A program made the position numbers and the translations under genes. From Prevotella sp. CAG:1058 (lineage in GTDB: Bacteria > Bacteroidota > Bacteroidia > Bacteroidales > Bacteroidaceae), in contig HF986662.1 of NCBI GenBank assembly GCA_000433175.1, positions 1-11,724 of the forward strand: 11,724 nucleotides of DNA. Reading direction: 5' to 3'. Every line of letters starts with the position of its first letter. Within the stretch, counting starts at the first letter, position 1. The notes beneath the pieces were generated by a model that was not told the origin of the DNA, ran no database searches, and saw nothing but the letters and a program-made list of their open reading frames with translations. Of the stretch, positions 1 to 7,471 are shown piece after piece.

Positions 1-43
1 GGACTTTTGGTGTAAAGTATTTTTAGGCATAGTCAGATAAAAA

Positions 44-153
44 ACGAAAGGCAGCCTTCTGCAATGCAAAAGGCAGCCTTTTATCGTGTAAAAGGTTATC
101 TTTCACAACGCAAAAGGTTATCTTTCGCAGTGCGAAAGATAACCTTTTGCAAT
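44..153. repeat. Array of five 22-bp units (GCAAAAGG-N4-CTTTYGC-type)
   Basis: Five consecutive units of exactly 22 bp start at 44, 66, 88, 110 and 132. Each is an imperfect palindrome with an AAAAGG-like left side and a CCTTTT/CTTTCGC-like right side around a variable 4-base core; cores include CAGC (units 1 and 2) and TTAT (units 3 and 4). The last two units are perfect inverted copies of each other over 19 bp (110-128 and 132-150, loop AGT). Units of the same length and pattern recur at 7804-7913 and 11588-11675. The function is unknown. All three arrays are intergenic and lie 3' of a gene. They are not CRISPR, because there are no separate spacers. Confidence 0.8.
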
Positions 154-265
154 TCATTGAATATCAAAATATTACAGACGTCATTATTCAAGGCATGGCA
201 GAGACTGTCCCGGCGGCGCCGGCACAAGCCTTGACAACCCACGGAACATGCACGTCTGAAAGCGG

Positions 266-301
266 AAAAGCACGCCTGGCTGCCGTGCCAGGCGTGCTTT
301 T
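266..301 (-). terminator. Strong hairpin terminator of the B12 operon
   Basis: A perfect 15-bp inverted repeat (266-280 and 287-301) with a 6-base loop starts with AAAA and ends with TTTT, so it can act as an intrinsic terminator in both directions. It lies 42 bp after the stop codon of the last gene of the minus-strand operon, which is its most likely client. The T-run after the stem is short on the minus strand (TTTTCC), so termination strength is inferred. Confidence 0.85.
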
Positions 302-342
302 ATCATATCTGCGGCCGCAGATGCCGGCCGTCAAGGCATGTC

Positions 343-2595
343 TCAACGAACGATGACCTTCCTTATCGAGCCGTCGCTCATGCGTATTATGTTGATGCCG
401 CGCTGCGGTGCGTCGAGCATCTTGCCGTCGAGCGTATAGCGGCCTACCACCTCGGCGTCTTCCGTATCAACACCGTCTATGCCCGTAGCCTCGTTCACGG
501 TCACGCTTACAACCGTCTCGGCCAGCTTGCCGTTAGAGTTAACCTGCACGGTTATGTCAGCGCTTCCGGCCTTGAGCGGTGTGATGACAAGGTCGCCGCC
601 GTTCATCTCGGCCGTCAGCACAGTAGCGTCGCTCACGCTCTTAACAGTCTTCACTATGGCGGCATCCATATTGTCGGCGTCGGTCGCAACATCTTTCAAT
701 GACACGGTTGTGGCGTTACCCTCGGTAACATCCACTCCGTCCATGTCCGCCACGACGGGTGCCTCGTTGTCGGGGAACACCGGCAGCGACGGGAACCAGT
801 AGTTGCTTATCATCGAATACTCCGCAAGCTGTGTGCCCTCATTATCATACTTGCGCACTACGTATGTGGGGTCGCCGTAGCCTTTGTACAGACTCACAAC
901 GGCTTCGTCGGTAACAGGGTCTATACGGAACGAGCAGCCGTAGATCTGCCAGCCGTCGGGGTCGTCGTTATAGTCGATGAACGTGCTGAAGGTATTGCTG
1001 TCGATGTCGTATTTGTATACGGTCTTGCCGCTGAACCAGCTGCTGTTTCCACCATTCCAATAAAGCACGTTGTTCTGCGTGCTTGCGCAGAAGCAGTCGG
1101 GAGTCCACGCATACCATGAGTTTGCAGGACCGTAAATGCCGTCGGGACACTCTATGATGGTCTGCTCGAGCGTTACCGGGTCGAGCTTAACGATACGTTT
1201 ATCTGCCTGACCTGAACCTGACGATGCCGCCAAGCTGAGCCATAGGTTGCCGTCTTTTGACAGCACCACGGAACCGAATCCCCATCCTTCGGGAGCCTCG
1301 ACTGTCTGCTCCACCTCATCGGTTTCGGGGTTTATTATGAGCAGTCCGTTCTTCTGGTGAACGGCAAACACGCGGTCGTTCACGCGCACCATGTTGCCTA
1401 TCTGGCCGCCGTAGAGCTGCTGGTAGGGGTCGTCGCTGCCGTTTCCGGCTCCGCCCACGCTGCCTGTAATCTCCAGTTTGTCAAGGTCGAGCACGTAGAT
1501 GCCGTTGCTCGAGCCTACGTATGCCTTGTGTTCGTCCACTCCGAGGAATCCACGGCCGTCGGCTATGCTTGAGCCTTTGTCGTCAACGGCAATGTTTTCA
1601 ATCTGCTTCAGCACCTTCATGGTCTTTGCGTCGCACACGGTTATGCGGCCGCCCATTATGCTTGCGCCGGGGTCTTTGGGCTGTTTGGCTATGATAAAGA
1701 ACCTGTCGCCGTAGATGGCTCCATACTGTACGGTGGCTCCAAGCTCAACGCCCGGATTCTCTTTCTGCACGACACGGTATACCCATTCGCCGTCGTCGGT
1801 GAGGAAGTTTACGGTAGAGTTCTGGTGCCCGTACCAGTCTTCGTTCACGATGAACGTGCCTTTTGTATAGTCAACCTGCGCAGGCACGGTCGTAAGTGCC
1901 GGCAGATAATACAGCTCGCCGACCATGTTGCCCATGTTCATGTCGCTCATGTCCCTCACTGCCGACCATCCGTCAACGCATCCGTCGACGAGTGCGCGGC
2001 CCGATGCGCCCACGTTGGAGTAGCCGAACGCTTCGCCCGGGGTGTCGCATACCCAGTAAGACAGGTATCCGTTGTACCAGCCCGAGAACCAAAGGTCGCC
2101 CTCGTCGGCCGACGCATAGTTGTCAAAGTCGTAGCTGGTGGTGCGCAGCAGCCCGTCAGCATCAGGCTCTACGGCCTCGCCGTCCTTAGTCAGGCTGAAG
2201 CCGTCGCCGTCAAAGTCGTAGCCCACACCGCCTATCGTGGTGCCGTACGAGGTGCCTTCATATACCAGGGCAACGAAGTTGGGGTCGCCCTTAGCCACGT
2301 TGCTGAGCATGGCCGCGCCCGTTCCGTCGGCCTCGTCAGTCCAGCGGTAGCCCCACACGTAAAGCCTTTCCTCGCGGCTGTCGTTCCATTTTATCACGAG
2401 TGCGGCCTGCTTGTCGCCCTCGCCTATCCAGCGCTCGATCTTCGAGAAGTCTACATCGCACGTGTTGTCCGTGGCCGACATCGACACCGACCCGTCCTTC
2501 ACGCTGCGCGGAACACCCTGCACCTTTACCGTCTGGGCCATGGCAAACACGCCCGACAGCAGTGCAAACAACAATAAGTAGATTTTCTTTTTCAT
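343..2595 (-). CDS. Secreted DUF5074/propeller-like surface protein with T9SS-like C-terminal tail
   Basis: A 750-aa exported protein, last gene of the B12 operon. Residues 1-20 are a Sec signal peptide (cleavage after AMA, before Gln21). Residues about 22-240 form a domain with the pattern LVIKWND and YVWGYRW, which I recall from Bacteroidota surface proteins of corrinoid loci. Residues about 245-605 have repeated short strands such as GIYVLDLDKLEITG, RITVCDAKTMKVLKQ and RIVKLDPVTLEQT, the style of YncE/DUF5074 beta-propellers. Residues about 610-702 resemble an Ig/cadherin-like module. After a TGIDGV linker, residues 718-750 match the GRYTLDGK...GINIIR...KVIVR pattern of short Por/T9SS sorting tails common in Prevotella. 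There is no lipobox, so secretion and attachment through T9SS is inferred. It probably binds or presents corrinoid at the surface. The exact ligand is not shown by the sequence. A 37-bp AT-rich gap separates it from the gene before it. Confidence 0.85.
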   Translation of the reverse strand: MKKKIYLLLFALLSGVFAMAQTVKVQGVPRSVKDGSVSMSATDNTCDVDFSKIERWIGEGDKQAALVIKWNDSREERLYVWGYRWTDEADGTGAAMLSNVAKGDPNFVALVYEGTSYGTTIGGVGYDFDGDGFSLTKDGEAVEPDADGLLRTTSYDFDNYASADEGDLWFSGWYNGYLSYWVCDTPGEAFGYSNVGASGRALVDGCVDGWSAVRDMSDMNMGNMVGELYYLPALTTVPAQVDYTKGTFIVNEDWYGHQNSTVNFLTDDGEWVYRVVQKENPGVELGATVQYGAIYGDRFFIIAKQPKDPGASIMGGRITVCDAKTMKVLKQIENIAVDDKGSSIADGRGFLGVDEHKAYVGSSNGIYVLDLDKLEITGSVGGAGNGSDDPYQQLYGGQIGNMVRVNDRVFAVHQKNGLLIINPETDEVEQTVEAPEGWGFGSVVLSKDGNLWLSLAASSGSGQADKRIVKLDPVTLEQTIIECPDGIYGPANSWYAWTPDCFCASTQNNVLYWNGGNSSWFSGKTVYKYDIDSNTFSTFIDYNDDPDGWQIYGCSFRIDPVTDEAVVSLYKGYGDPTYVVRKYDNEGTQLAEYSMISNYWFPSLPVFPDNEAPVVADMDGVDVTEGNATTVSLKDVATDADNMDAAIVKTVKSVSDATVLTAEMNGGDLVITPLKAGSADITVQVNSNGKLAETVVSVTVNEATGIDGVDTEDAEVVGRYTLDGKMLDAPQRGINIIRMSDGSIRKVIVR

Positions 2596-2632
2596 AAAAA
2601 ACTTAACTTTTTAGGATTAAACATATCTTTTA

Positions 2633-3907
2633 TCACTCCGTTTCCTCTTTCCTTCCGGCAGCACTAATGCCTGATGCGCCCTGCACGTCGGCCTGTATGT
2701 GCAGGTCTTGCGCACGCGAAATCTCGGTTGAAGTCTCGCCTACCCATCCGCAATACTGGTTGACGCCGGTGTACACACGTATGAAGTCGGCGCCCGGCAG
2801 GCTCACCCTGTTGCCCTGCCTGTCCACAGCCCAGCCTATGTCAAAGCTGTTAAGGGCCACCGAGTCGTTAGGGTGGTTGTCGGCATAGCCCCACGGATAT
2901 GAGTAGAGAACATAGTAAGAACCCCATCCGCTCACATCCTTACCGTTGTCAGGCAGCCGCGTTCCGCTGAACGTAAGCTCGTCGGCATCGGTCCATTCGG
3001 GATAATAGCTCTGCGTGTGGTACATGTTTTTATATATGTGTCCGCTGTTTCCGCGGTTGTCTTTCCAGGGTATGTAGAGCGTGTCGGTAAGCGTTCCCGA
3101 CGCGTCGGGAGCCTCATCATGCGGCACGGGGCGGCTGTATGTTATGCCGTAATCCTTCAGCGTGGCGCTGTTGGCGTATTCGCTGCCTGCCAGTTCATAC
3201 CACTCGTCATCGTCAGGACGGCCGTTCATGTTGCTGTCGAAGGCAACCATGACTATGCCCGGCTCGCAGTTGCCGCCCCGCTGCTCGGCATAGCCGGGAA
3301 TGTCGGAGTAAAACGAGTTGCCTTTTATGTAAAAATCTTTTTCCCCGGGCACGTTCACCACGGTGTGGTCGAAGGCGAACGTAACGTATCCGCCATAAGC
3401 CCCGAGGGTTATCATTATGTCGTTCACAAGGTCGTCTTCCGCCTTCTGGCGCATTGTCTCAGTGTCGTCGCCGGGCTCATAGATTGGCATTGTGTTGACA
3501 AACTGGCCCGGAGCGGGACAATACTCGTAAACGCTCGCCGTATAAGGGCTGTACTCCACCTCCTCATGAAGCACCGTAACGGGGAAAGTGTGCTTGTATC
3601 CGCGCCCGCCGTCGTCAAGCTCGAATGTAAGCACATACTCGCCTTCGTGCTGCGCGAGGAAGATGTACTCGCGGCCGGTAGACACAAGCGAGTCTGCGCC
3701 TGACGCCGTCCTCATGGTCCAACGGTAAGAGTTGCCGGTGTAGGCAGGCGCAAGCCTGAGCTTCTTCATGCGTTCAATGTAGTAATAGTCGTTAAGGCCT
3801 GAACTGACGTTGTCGATGTCGTGTTCGCACGAACACGGCAGGCCAAGCGCCACTAAGGCGGCCGGCACGGCAAGAAGGCGTTTTGTATAAAGACAGATTT
3901 TTCCCAT
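2633..3907 (-). CDS. PKD-like surface lipoprotein of the B12 operon
   Basis: A 424-aa lipoprotein. The N-terminus is basic and hydrophobic, ending in GLPCSCEHD. Cys27 is the likely lipidated residue (Ser at -1), although Cys25 is possible. Acidic residues right after it (EHDID) fit a Bacteroidota surface-export signal. Residues about 50-115 look like a PKD-type beta-sandwich (YRWTMRTASGADS ... GEYVLTFELDD). Residues 224-236 contain DSNMNGRPDDDEW, an EF-hand/thrombospondin-3-like calcium-binding loop, followed by YELAGSEY. The C-terminal part has GWAVDRQGN and FIRVYTGVNQYCGWVGETSTEIS. Proteins of this type accompany BtuB/BtuG genes in Bacteroidota, and some accessory lipoproteins there (BtuH) bind B12. 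I cannot tell whether this one is BtuH or a different accessory protein. The start lies only 6 bp after the btuG stop, so the two are surely co-transcribed. Confidence 0.85.
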   Translation of the reverse strand: MGKICLYTKRLLAVPAALVALGLPCSCEHDIDNVSSGLNDYYYIERMKKLRLAPAYTGNSYRWTMRTASGADSLVSTGREYIFLAQHEGEYVLTFELDDGGRGYKHTFPVTVLHEEVEYSPYTASVYEYCPAPGQFVNTMPIYEPGDDTETMRQKAEDDLVNDIMITLGAYGGYVTFAFDHTVVNVPGEKDFYIKGNSFYSDIPGYAEQRGGNCEPGIVMVAFDSNMNGRPDDDEWYELAGSEYANSATLKDYGITYSRPVPHDEAPDASGTLTDTLYIPWKDNRGNSGHIYKNMYHTQSYYPEWTDADELTFSGTRLPDNGKDVSGWGSYYVLYSYPWGYADNHPNDSVALNSFDIGWAVDRQGNRVSLPGADFIRVYTGVNQYCGWVGETSTEISRAQDLHIQADVQGASGISAAGRKEETE

Positions 3908-3913
3908 TTCCTT

Positions 3914-5209
3914 TTATTTTACTGAACCCCTGACGAAACACATGTGGGCCGGAATGTCGCCCGTGCGCACGCTCCACTTGTGTGTTCCGTCTTTTGAATA
4001 GCAGTGGAGTACGCCGCTCGACACATAGTTTTTGGCGTCGGTGATGTATATGTCGCCCGTGTCGGGGTGGATATTTATGCCGTAGGGCACCGTTATGTCA
4101 GCCTCCGTGCCGTCTGTTATGAACGAACCGCTGACTCGCCGGCGCGTCTCCGTATTGATAATTCCGTAGGTTATGGTATTACGCTGGGTGTAGTTGTTCC
4201 ACTCGGTGCTGTAATAATAGAGCGAGTCGCCACTTATGCAGAAGTCCGAACAGGGAATATCGAGCGTGTCGGTAACCTCCATCTCGTTGCGCCCCCGTTT
4301 CTTCTCAAGCACATAGAGGTTGGAGCTTATCCCCTCATAGTCGCCGCGCGACGTAACCCAGAGCCGTCCGTGGCGGTCGGCCTTGATGCGGTGAAGGTTT
4401 ATGCCGACGGGTATCTTCTGCATCTGCCTGAACCCTTCAAGCTCTATCACCGACACGGTGTTGTCGTAGTTGGGCGCCATGTAGCCGCCGGAATTGGCCA
4501 CATAGAGGTATTCGCCGAGCACTTCAAGCTCCTCGGGCTGGTAGCCCACGGTGCATTTGCCCTCCACCTTGAACGTGAGCGTGTCCACCTTGTACACCGC
4601 GCCCTTGACGGCGTTGGGATTGTTGAGCTGGACCGGCCCCACATAGGAGCTTACATAGGCGTGGCCGCGGTAGAAGTTTACGTAGCGGCAGTTGGGTATG
4701 TCCACCTGAGATATGCGCACCCCGGTGCGTGCGTCGAGCACTTCCATCTTGTTGGAACAGTTGACTACGACGTAGAGTTTTGAGCCGTAGACACGTATGT
4801 CGTTGCCAACGTCGCCAAGTTCCTTTATGACATGGGGGGCTATGCGCACCCCGGTGCGCGCGTCGAGCACTTCGAGCTTGTTGGAGCAGTTCACAACGAC
4901 GTAAAGTCTCGACCCGTAGACGCGTATGTCGTTGCCCACGTCGCCAAGTTCCTTTATCACATGCGGGTTGCGCTCGGCGTAAAGGTTGCGTACGTAGTAG
5001 CCCTGGATGAAGTCGAGATAGTCGAGCGTGCACTTGTTGCTGCCCATGTTGCCCTCGTTAAGCAGGTACATGCCTACGACATCGCTGCCCTCGGGCACGG
5101 TTACGGGCAGTATGTCATACTCGGTAGGCACCACAACCTCGTCTTCGCGGCACGCCGCAAACAGAGCCAGCACCGCTGCCGGAATAATCATAAGAACCGA
5201 TTTCCACAT
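3914..5209 (-). CDS. btuG: BtuG-type beta-propeller surface lipoprotein (B12 capture)
   Basis: A 431-aa YncE/DUF5074-like lipoprotein. Signal and lipobox: LFAAC with Cys20 lipidated, then REDE, an acidic surface-export signal. The mature part has YLLNEGNMGS (48-57) and blade strands with GNDIRVYGSRLYVVVNCSNK and LEVLDARTG, followed by YVSSYVGPV and a later LWVTSRGDY. Known BtuG proteins cap the BtuB barrel and bind cobalamin with very high affinity before passing it inwards; that role is inferred here from family, position after btuB and the riboswitch. The ATG at 5209 is preferred: it overlaps the btuB stop by one base (TGATG), which suggests translational coupling. An in-frame GTG at 5212 would add one residue. 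Residues 81-123 and 124-166 are near-identical tandem copies (see the repeat entry), so the protein is about 43 aa longer than the same protein without the duplication. Confidence 0.88.
   Translation of the reverse strand: MWKSVLMIIPAAVLALFAACREDEVVVPTEYDILPVTVPEGSDVVGMYLLNEGNMGSNKCTLDYLDFIQGYYVRNLYAERNPHVIKELGDVGNDIRVYGSRLYVVVNCSNKLEVLDARTGVRIAPHVIKELGDVGNDIRVYGSKLYVVVNCSNKMEVLDARTGVRISQVDIPNCRYVNFYRGHAYVSSYVGPVQLNNPNAVKGAVYKVDTLTFKVEGKCTVGYQPEELEVLGEYLYVANSGGYMAPNYDNTVSVIELEGFRQMQKIPVGINLHRIKADRHGRLWVTSRGDYEGISSNLYVLEKKRGRNEMEVTDTLDIPCSDFCISGDSLYYYSTEWNNYTQRNTITYGIINTETRRRVSGSFITDGTEADITVPYGINIHPDTGDIYITDAKNYVSSGVLHCYSKDGTHKWSVRTGDIPAHMCFVRGSVK
4712..4969 (-). repeat. 129-bp in-frame tandem duplication inside btuG (one propeller blade)
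   Basis: Two adjacent 129-bp copies, 4712-4840 and 4841-4969, differ at 16 positions by my alignment (about 88% identical). They encode 43-residue units beginning PHVIKELGDVGNDIRVYGS. Inside the unit the only replacements are Arg/Lys and Leu/Met, plus Asn/Ala at the unit edge. Eleven of the base changes fall at silent third positions. A 43-aa unit is the size of one blade of a YncE-like propeller. The divergence rules out an assembly duplication and suggests that both copies have been kept under protein-level selection. Confidence 0.95.
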
Positions 5210-7212
5210 CACATTTCAAAACTTAAGGTAAGACGATAGTTGCGCTTTGGCATGGGATAGTTGAGTATCACGTCGTAGTCCTGGCTGAGAAGATTGTTCA
5301 CCTCGAGCTGAACACGGGCCGAATAGCCGCCCCAGCTGAAGCTGCGCGCTATGGAAACGTCGCTCGTATACCACGGCTGGGTGTGGTTGTACACGATGTT
5401 TTCCTGCTGGTTGTAGCGCTCGCCGGTGTAGATGAAGCTGTAGTTAAGGCTCCACGAGCGCCATGTTGCCTGTACTATGGCCGAGCCGCTGTGCCAGGGT
5501 ATGTAGGGTATCTGGTCGCGGTAGTAGGTGTCAGCCGGATCAGTTACGTCGATAGTTTCCTGGTAAGTGTACTGCAACTTGCAGGTAAGGTAAAGGTCGC
5601 GCAGCGGATTGAGCGTGACGGAACCGGCAACATCGACGCCGGTAATGCGCACACGGCCAAGGTTCAGCATGGTCCAGCGGAACTGCGCGCCCTTGGGATA
5701 GGCCACGATCTTGTCGCGCACGAAGTTGCGGTAGCCGTCGGCCTGCACCGACCAGCACGTAACAAACCCGCCGGCCGTCCGGCTCTTATAGGCGAAACCT
5801 ACATCATACTGGGTGACATGCTCCGGCCGGAGTTGTGAGTTGCCCATCTCGGCATAATAAAGGTCGTTGAACGTTGGCATGCGGAAACTGCGCTTGGCAA
5901 AAGCCCTTAGCGAAAAATCACAGGTCCGGAAAGGTTGGTATGACAGAAAAGCAGCCGGAGTACAGACGGTTTTGTCGCCAGCGGACTCTGCCAAGCGCGT
6001 ACGGTCATGAACGTAATTGAGCACTATGCTGCCCTGCATCTTCAGCCTGCCCAAGGTGAGCGCCGTGGCAGCCGAGAGGAAATGGTGCCAGCGTGTGGGA
6101 TAAACAAAGCCGTACATGTCGGCATCCATAGTGTTCCACTGCACGTCGTAAGCAGCCGATACGTCCCAGAAGCGGGTGATGTTGTACAGATGCGACGACG
6201 AGACATACAGCTCCTTCTGCCGGTAAACGTTGTCTATCATCATTACGGTGGTGTCCTTGTTCACGTATTTCGTAAGATAATAAGCGTACTTGGCCATGAG
6301 GCGGGTGTGGTAGCGGTCGCCGAAGTCTTTCTGTATCGAGCCTTGCACGAAGGAGTTGTTGTCCCAGATGCGCTCGCCGCGGCGCCACACGTTGTTGACG
6401 ATGGCCCCCGGCACGCCGCGCTCAGAGGTGTAGTTGTAGGCCTTGAGCATCCACTCGCCGCCGCTGAAGATGCCGAAGAGCGCGCCCTCCATGCGCGTGG
6501 CGCGCACGTCGCCGTTCTGCCTTACGGCGGTGGTGTCGTACATTATCTCGTCGGTCATTACGGCCTTGCGGCGGTAACGGAACTTGTACTTGCCGCTGCT
6601 GCTGAGCCACTCGCCGCTGAACGATGCCGAAACCTTGTCGGAAAGGCGCAGCTCTATGAGCAGCGACGGATTGACCAGGTCGAACGAACCTGTCTTGAAC
6701 GTGGCCTTGAGGTGATAGGCGGTGCTGTCGGCAAACACGGGGCGGCGCGTCCACATGTATATGGACCCGGCCGAGTTGAAATCTTTGGCCGACTGGAATA
6801 TGCGGCTCTTCTGTCCGTTGTAGAGCGATATTGCCTGCATGTTGTCGAGCGAGAACATGCCGAGGTCAACCTGTCCGTTCTGCGCATTCGACAGCTGTAT
6901 GCCGTCATAGAACACTCCCACGTGGTTGGTGCCCATGCTGCGTATGTTGACGGTCTTTATGCCGCCCACGCCGCCGTAGTCCTTCAGCTGCACGCCGGCG
7001 AAGAACCTCAGCGCGTCGGCCACGCTGAGACTGTTCAGCCGCTGCAGTTCTTCTCCCTGCAACCGCTGTGACGGAATTACGCTATGCCGGCTGTTGCCGA
7101 GCACCACCACTTCGTTAAGCCTGTGCACACTGTCGAGACGGCTGACATGCTGCTGGGCACAAACCGTTAAGACAGCCATGCACAAAGGCATAATGGCCAA
7201 TCTTTGTTTCAT
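5209..7212 (-). CDS. btuB: BtuB-type TonB-dependent cobalamin transporter
   Basis: A 667-aa outer-membrane receptor that imports cobalamin or related corrinoids into the periplasm using TonB-ExbBD energy. Residues 1-19 form a signal peptide. LNEVVVLG (32-39) is a TonB-box-like segment. The plug domain covers about 45-155, with LSVADALRFFAGVQLKDYGG, VNIRSMGTNHVGVFYDGIQL and SAGSIYMWT. The remainder is a 22-strand-type barrel with alternating aromatic strands, ending NYRLTLSFEM, where the penultimate region supplies the terminal strand. There is no N-terminal carboxypeptidase-like domain, so it is of the BtuB rather than SusC type. The substrate assignment rests mainly on the cobalamin riboswitch 60 bp upstream and the BtuG-type gene that overlaps its stop codon. 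It is the first gene of the four-gene operon. Which corrinoid it prefers cannot be read from the sequence. Confidence 0.92.
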   Translation of the reverse strand: MKQRLAIMPLCMAVLTVCAQQHVSRLDSVHRLNEVVVLGNSRHSVIPSQRLQGEELQRLNSLSVADALRFFAGVQLKDYGGVGGIKTVNIRSMGTNHVGVFYDGIQLSNAQNGQVDLGMFSLDNMQAISLYNGQKSRIFQSAKDFNSAGSIYMWTRRPVFADSTAYHLKATFKTGSFDLVNPSLLIELRLSDKVSASFSGEWLSSSGKYKFRYRRKAVMTDEIMYDTTAVRQNGDVRATRMEGALFGIFSGGEWMLKAYNYTSERGVPGAIVNNVWRRGERIWDNNSFVQGSIQKDFGDRYHTRLMAKYAYYLTKYVNKDTTVMMIDNVYRQKELYVSSSHLYNITRFWDVSAAYDVQWNTMDADMYGFVYPTRWHHFLSAATALTLGRLKMQGSIVLNYVHDRTRLAESAGDKTVCTPAAFLSYQPFRTCDFSLRAFAKRSFRMPTFNDLYYAEMGNSQLRPEHVTQYDVGFAYKSRTAGGFVTCWSVQADGYRNFVRDKIVAYPKGAQFRWTMLNLGRVRITGVDVAGSVTLNPLRDLYLTCKLQYTYQETIDVTDPADTYYRDQIPYIPWHSGSAIVQATWRSWSLNYSFIYTGERYNQQENIVYNHTQPWYTSDVSIARSFSWGGYSARVQLEVNNLLSQDYDVILNYPMPKRNYRLTLSFEM

Positions 7213-7272
7213 AAGATGTCAATTATGTTCTCCTGAGGCCTAATCCACGAGGCCGCCGAAGACGGTAAAAAA

Positions 7273-7436
7273 CGCAAGGCAGGTCTTCTGACTTACCACC
7301 CGGATGCGAACGCCTTCCCGAAAAATTGTCAGTGGCTTCATTGTTCGCACCCTATTATAAGGGCGGCTTACAGCAGCGGGTCTGTCCGGGATTTTCACCC
7401 GGTTCCCTTTTAATCGCAATACAGCGAACCGTTGCG
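7273..7436 (-). promoter_or_regulatory. Cobalamin (AdoCbl-type) riboswitch
   Basis: On the minus strand, the conserved cobalamin-aptamer blocks appear in the correct order: GGGAACCGGGTGAAAATCCC at the 5' side (within 7388-7407), then CCCGCTGCTGTAA (7368-7380), the B12 box AGCCACTG (7330-7337), GGGAAGGC (7312-7319) and GTCAGAAGACCTGCC (7278-7292). P1 closes with CGCAA (7432-7436) against TTGCG (7273-7277). Binding of cobalamin is expected to turn down the btuB operon. The expression platform is unclear: a T6 run (7267-7272) directly follows P1, and a weak GGCC/GGCC hairpin lies about 25 bp downstream. Confidence 0.96.
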
Positions 7437-7440
7437 CAGG

Positions 7441-7471
7441 CAAAGTTAAGGCTTTTAATGACAACGGCAAT
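7441..7471 (-). promoter_or_regulatory. Bacteroidota-type promoter of the btuB operon
   Basis: On the minus strand the -7 box is TAACTTTG (7441-7448), a match to TAnnTTTG. Nineteen bases upstream is ATTG (7468-7471), close to the -33 TTTG consensus. The predicted start falls at about 7434-7436, the first bases of the riboswitch P1 helix, which is independent support for both calls. Confidence 0.82.

Noticed and set aside
44..153. CRISPR-like array
   Set aside because: Units are contiguous 22-bp palindromes without spacers, and no cas genes are nearby.
310..321. 12-bp perfect palindrome CTGCGGCCGCAG as an operator
   Set aside because: It lies just after the end of the last gene of the operon and next to the terminator, with no promoter nearby; chance GC-rich palindrome is as likely.
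188..341. Direct repeat TCAAGGCATG (188-197 and 332-341) as target-site duplication of an insertion
   Set aside because: Only 10 bp. There is no transposase or terminal inverted repeats, and the interval contains the operon terminator.
1825..2577. 250-aa open frame opposite the 750-aa surface protein
   Set aside because: Antisense mirror of a protein with a clear signal peptide and domains; no independent support.
6007..7071. 354-aa open frame opposite btuB
   Set aside because: Shadow of the TonB-dependent receptor, with no recognisable motif.
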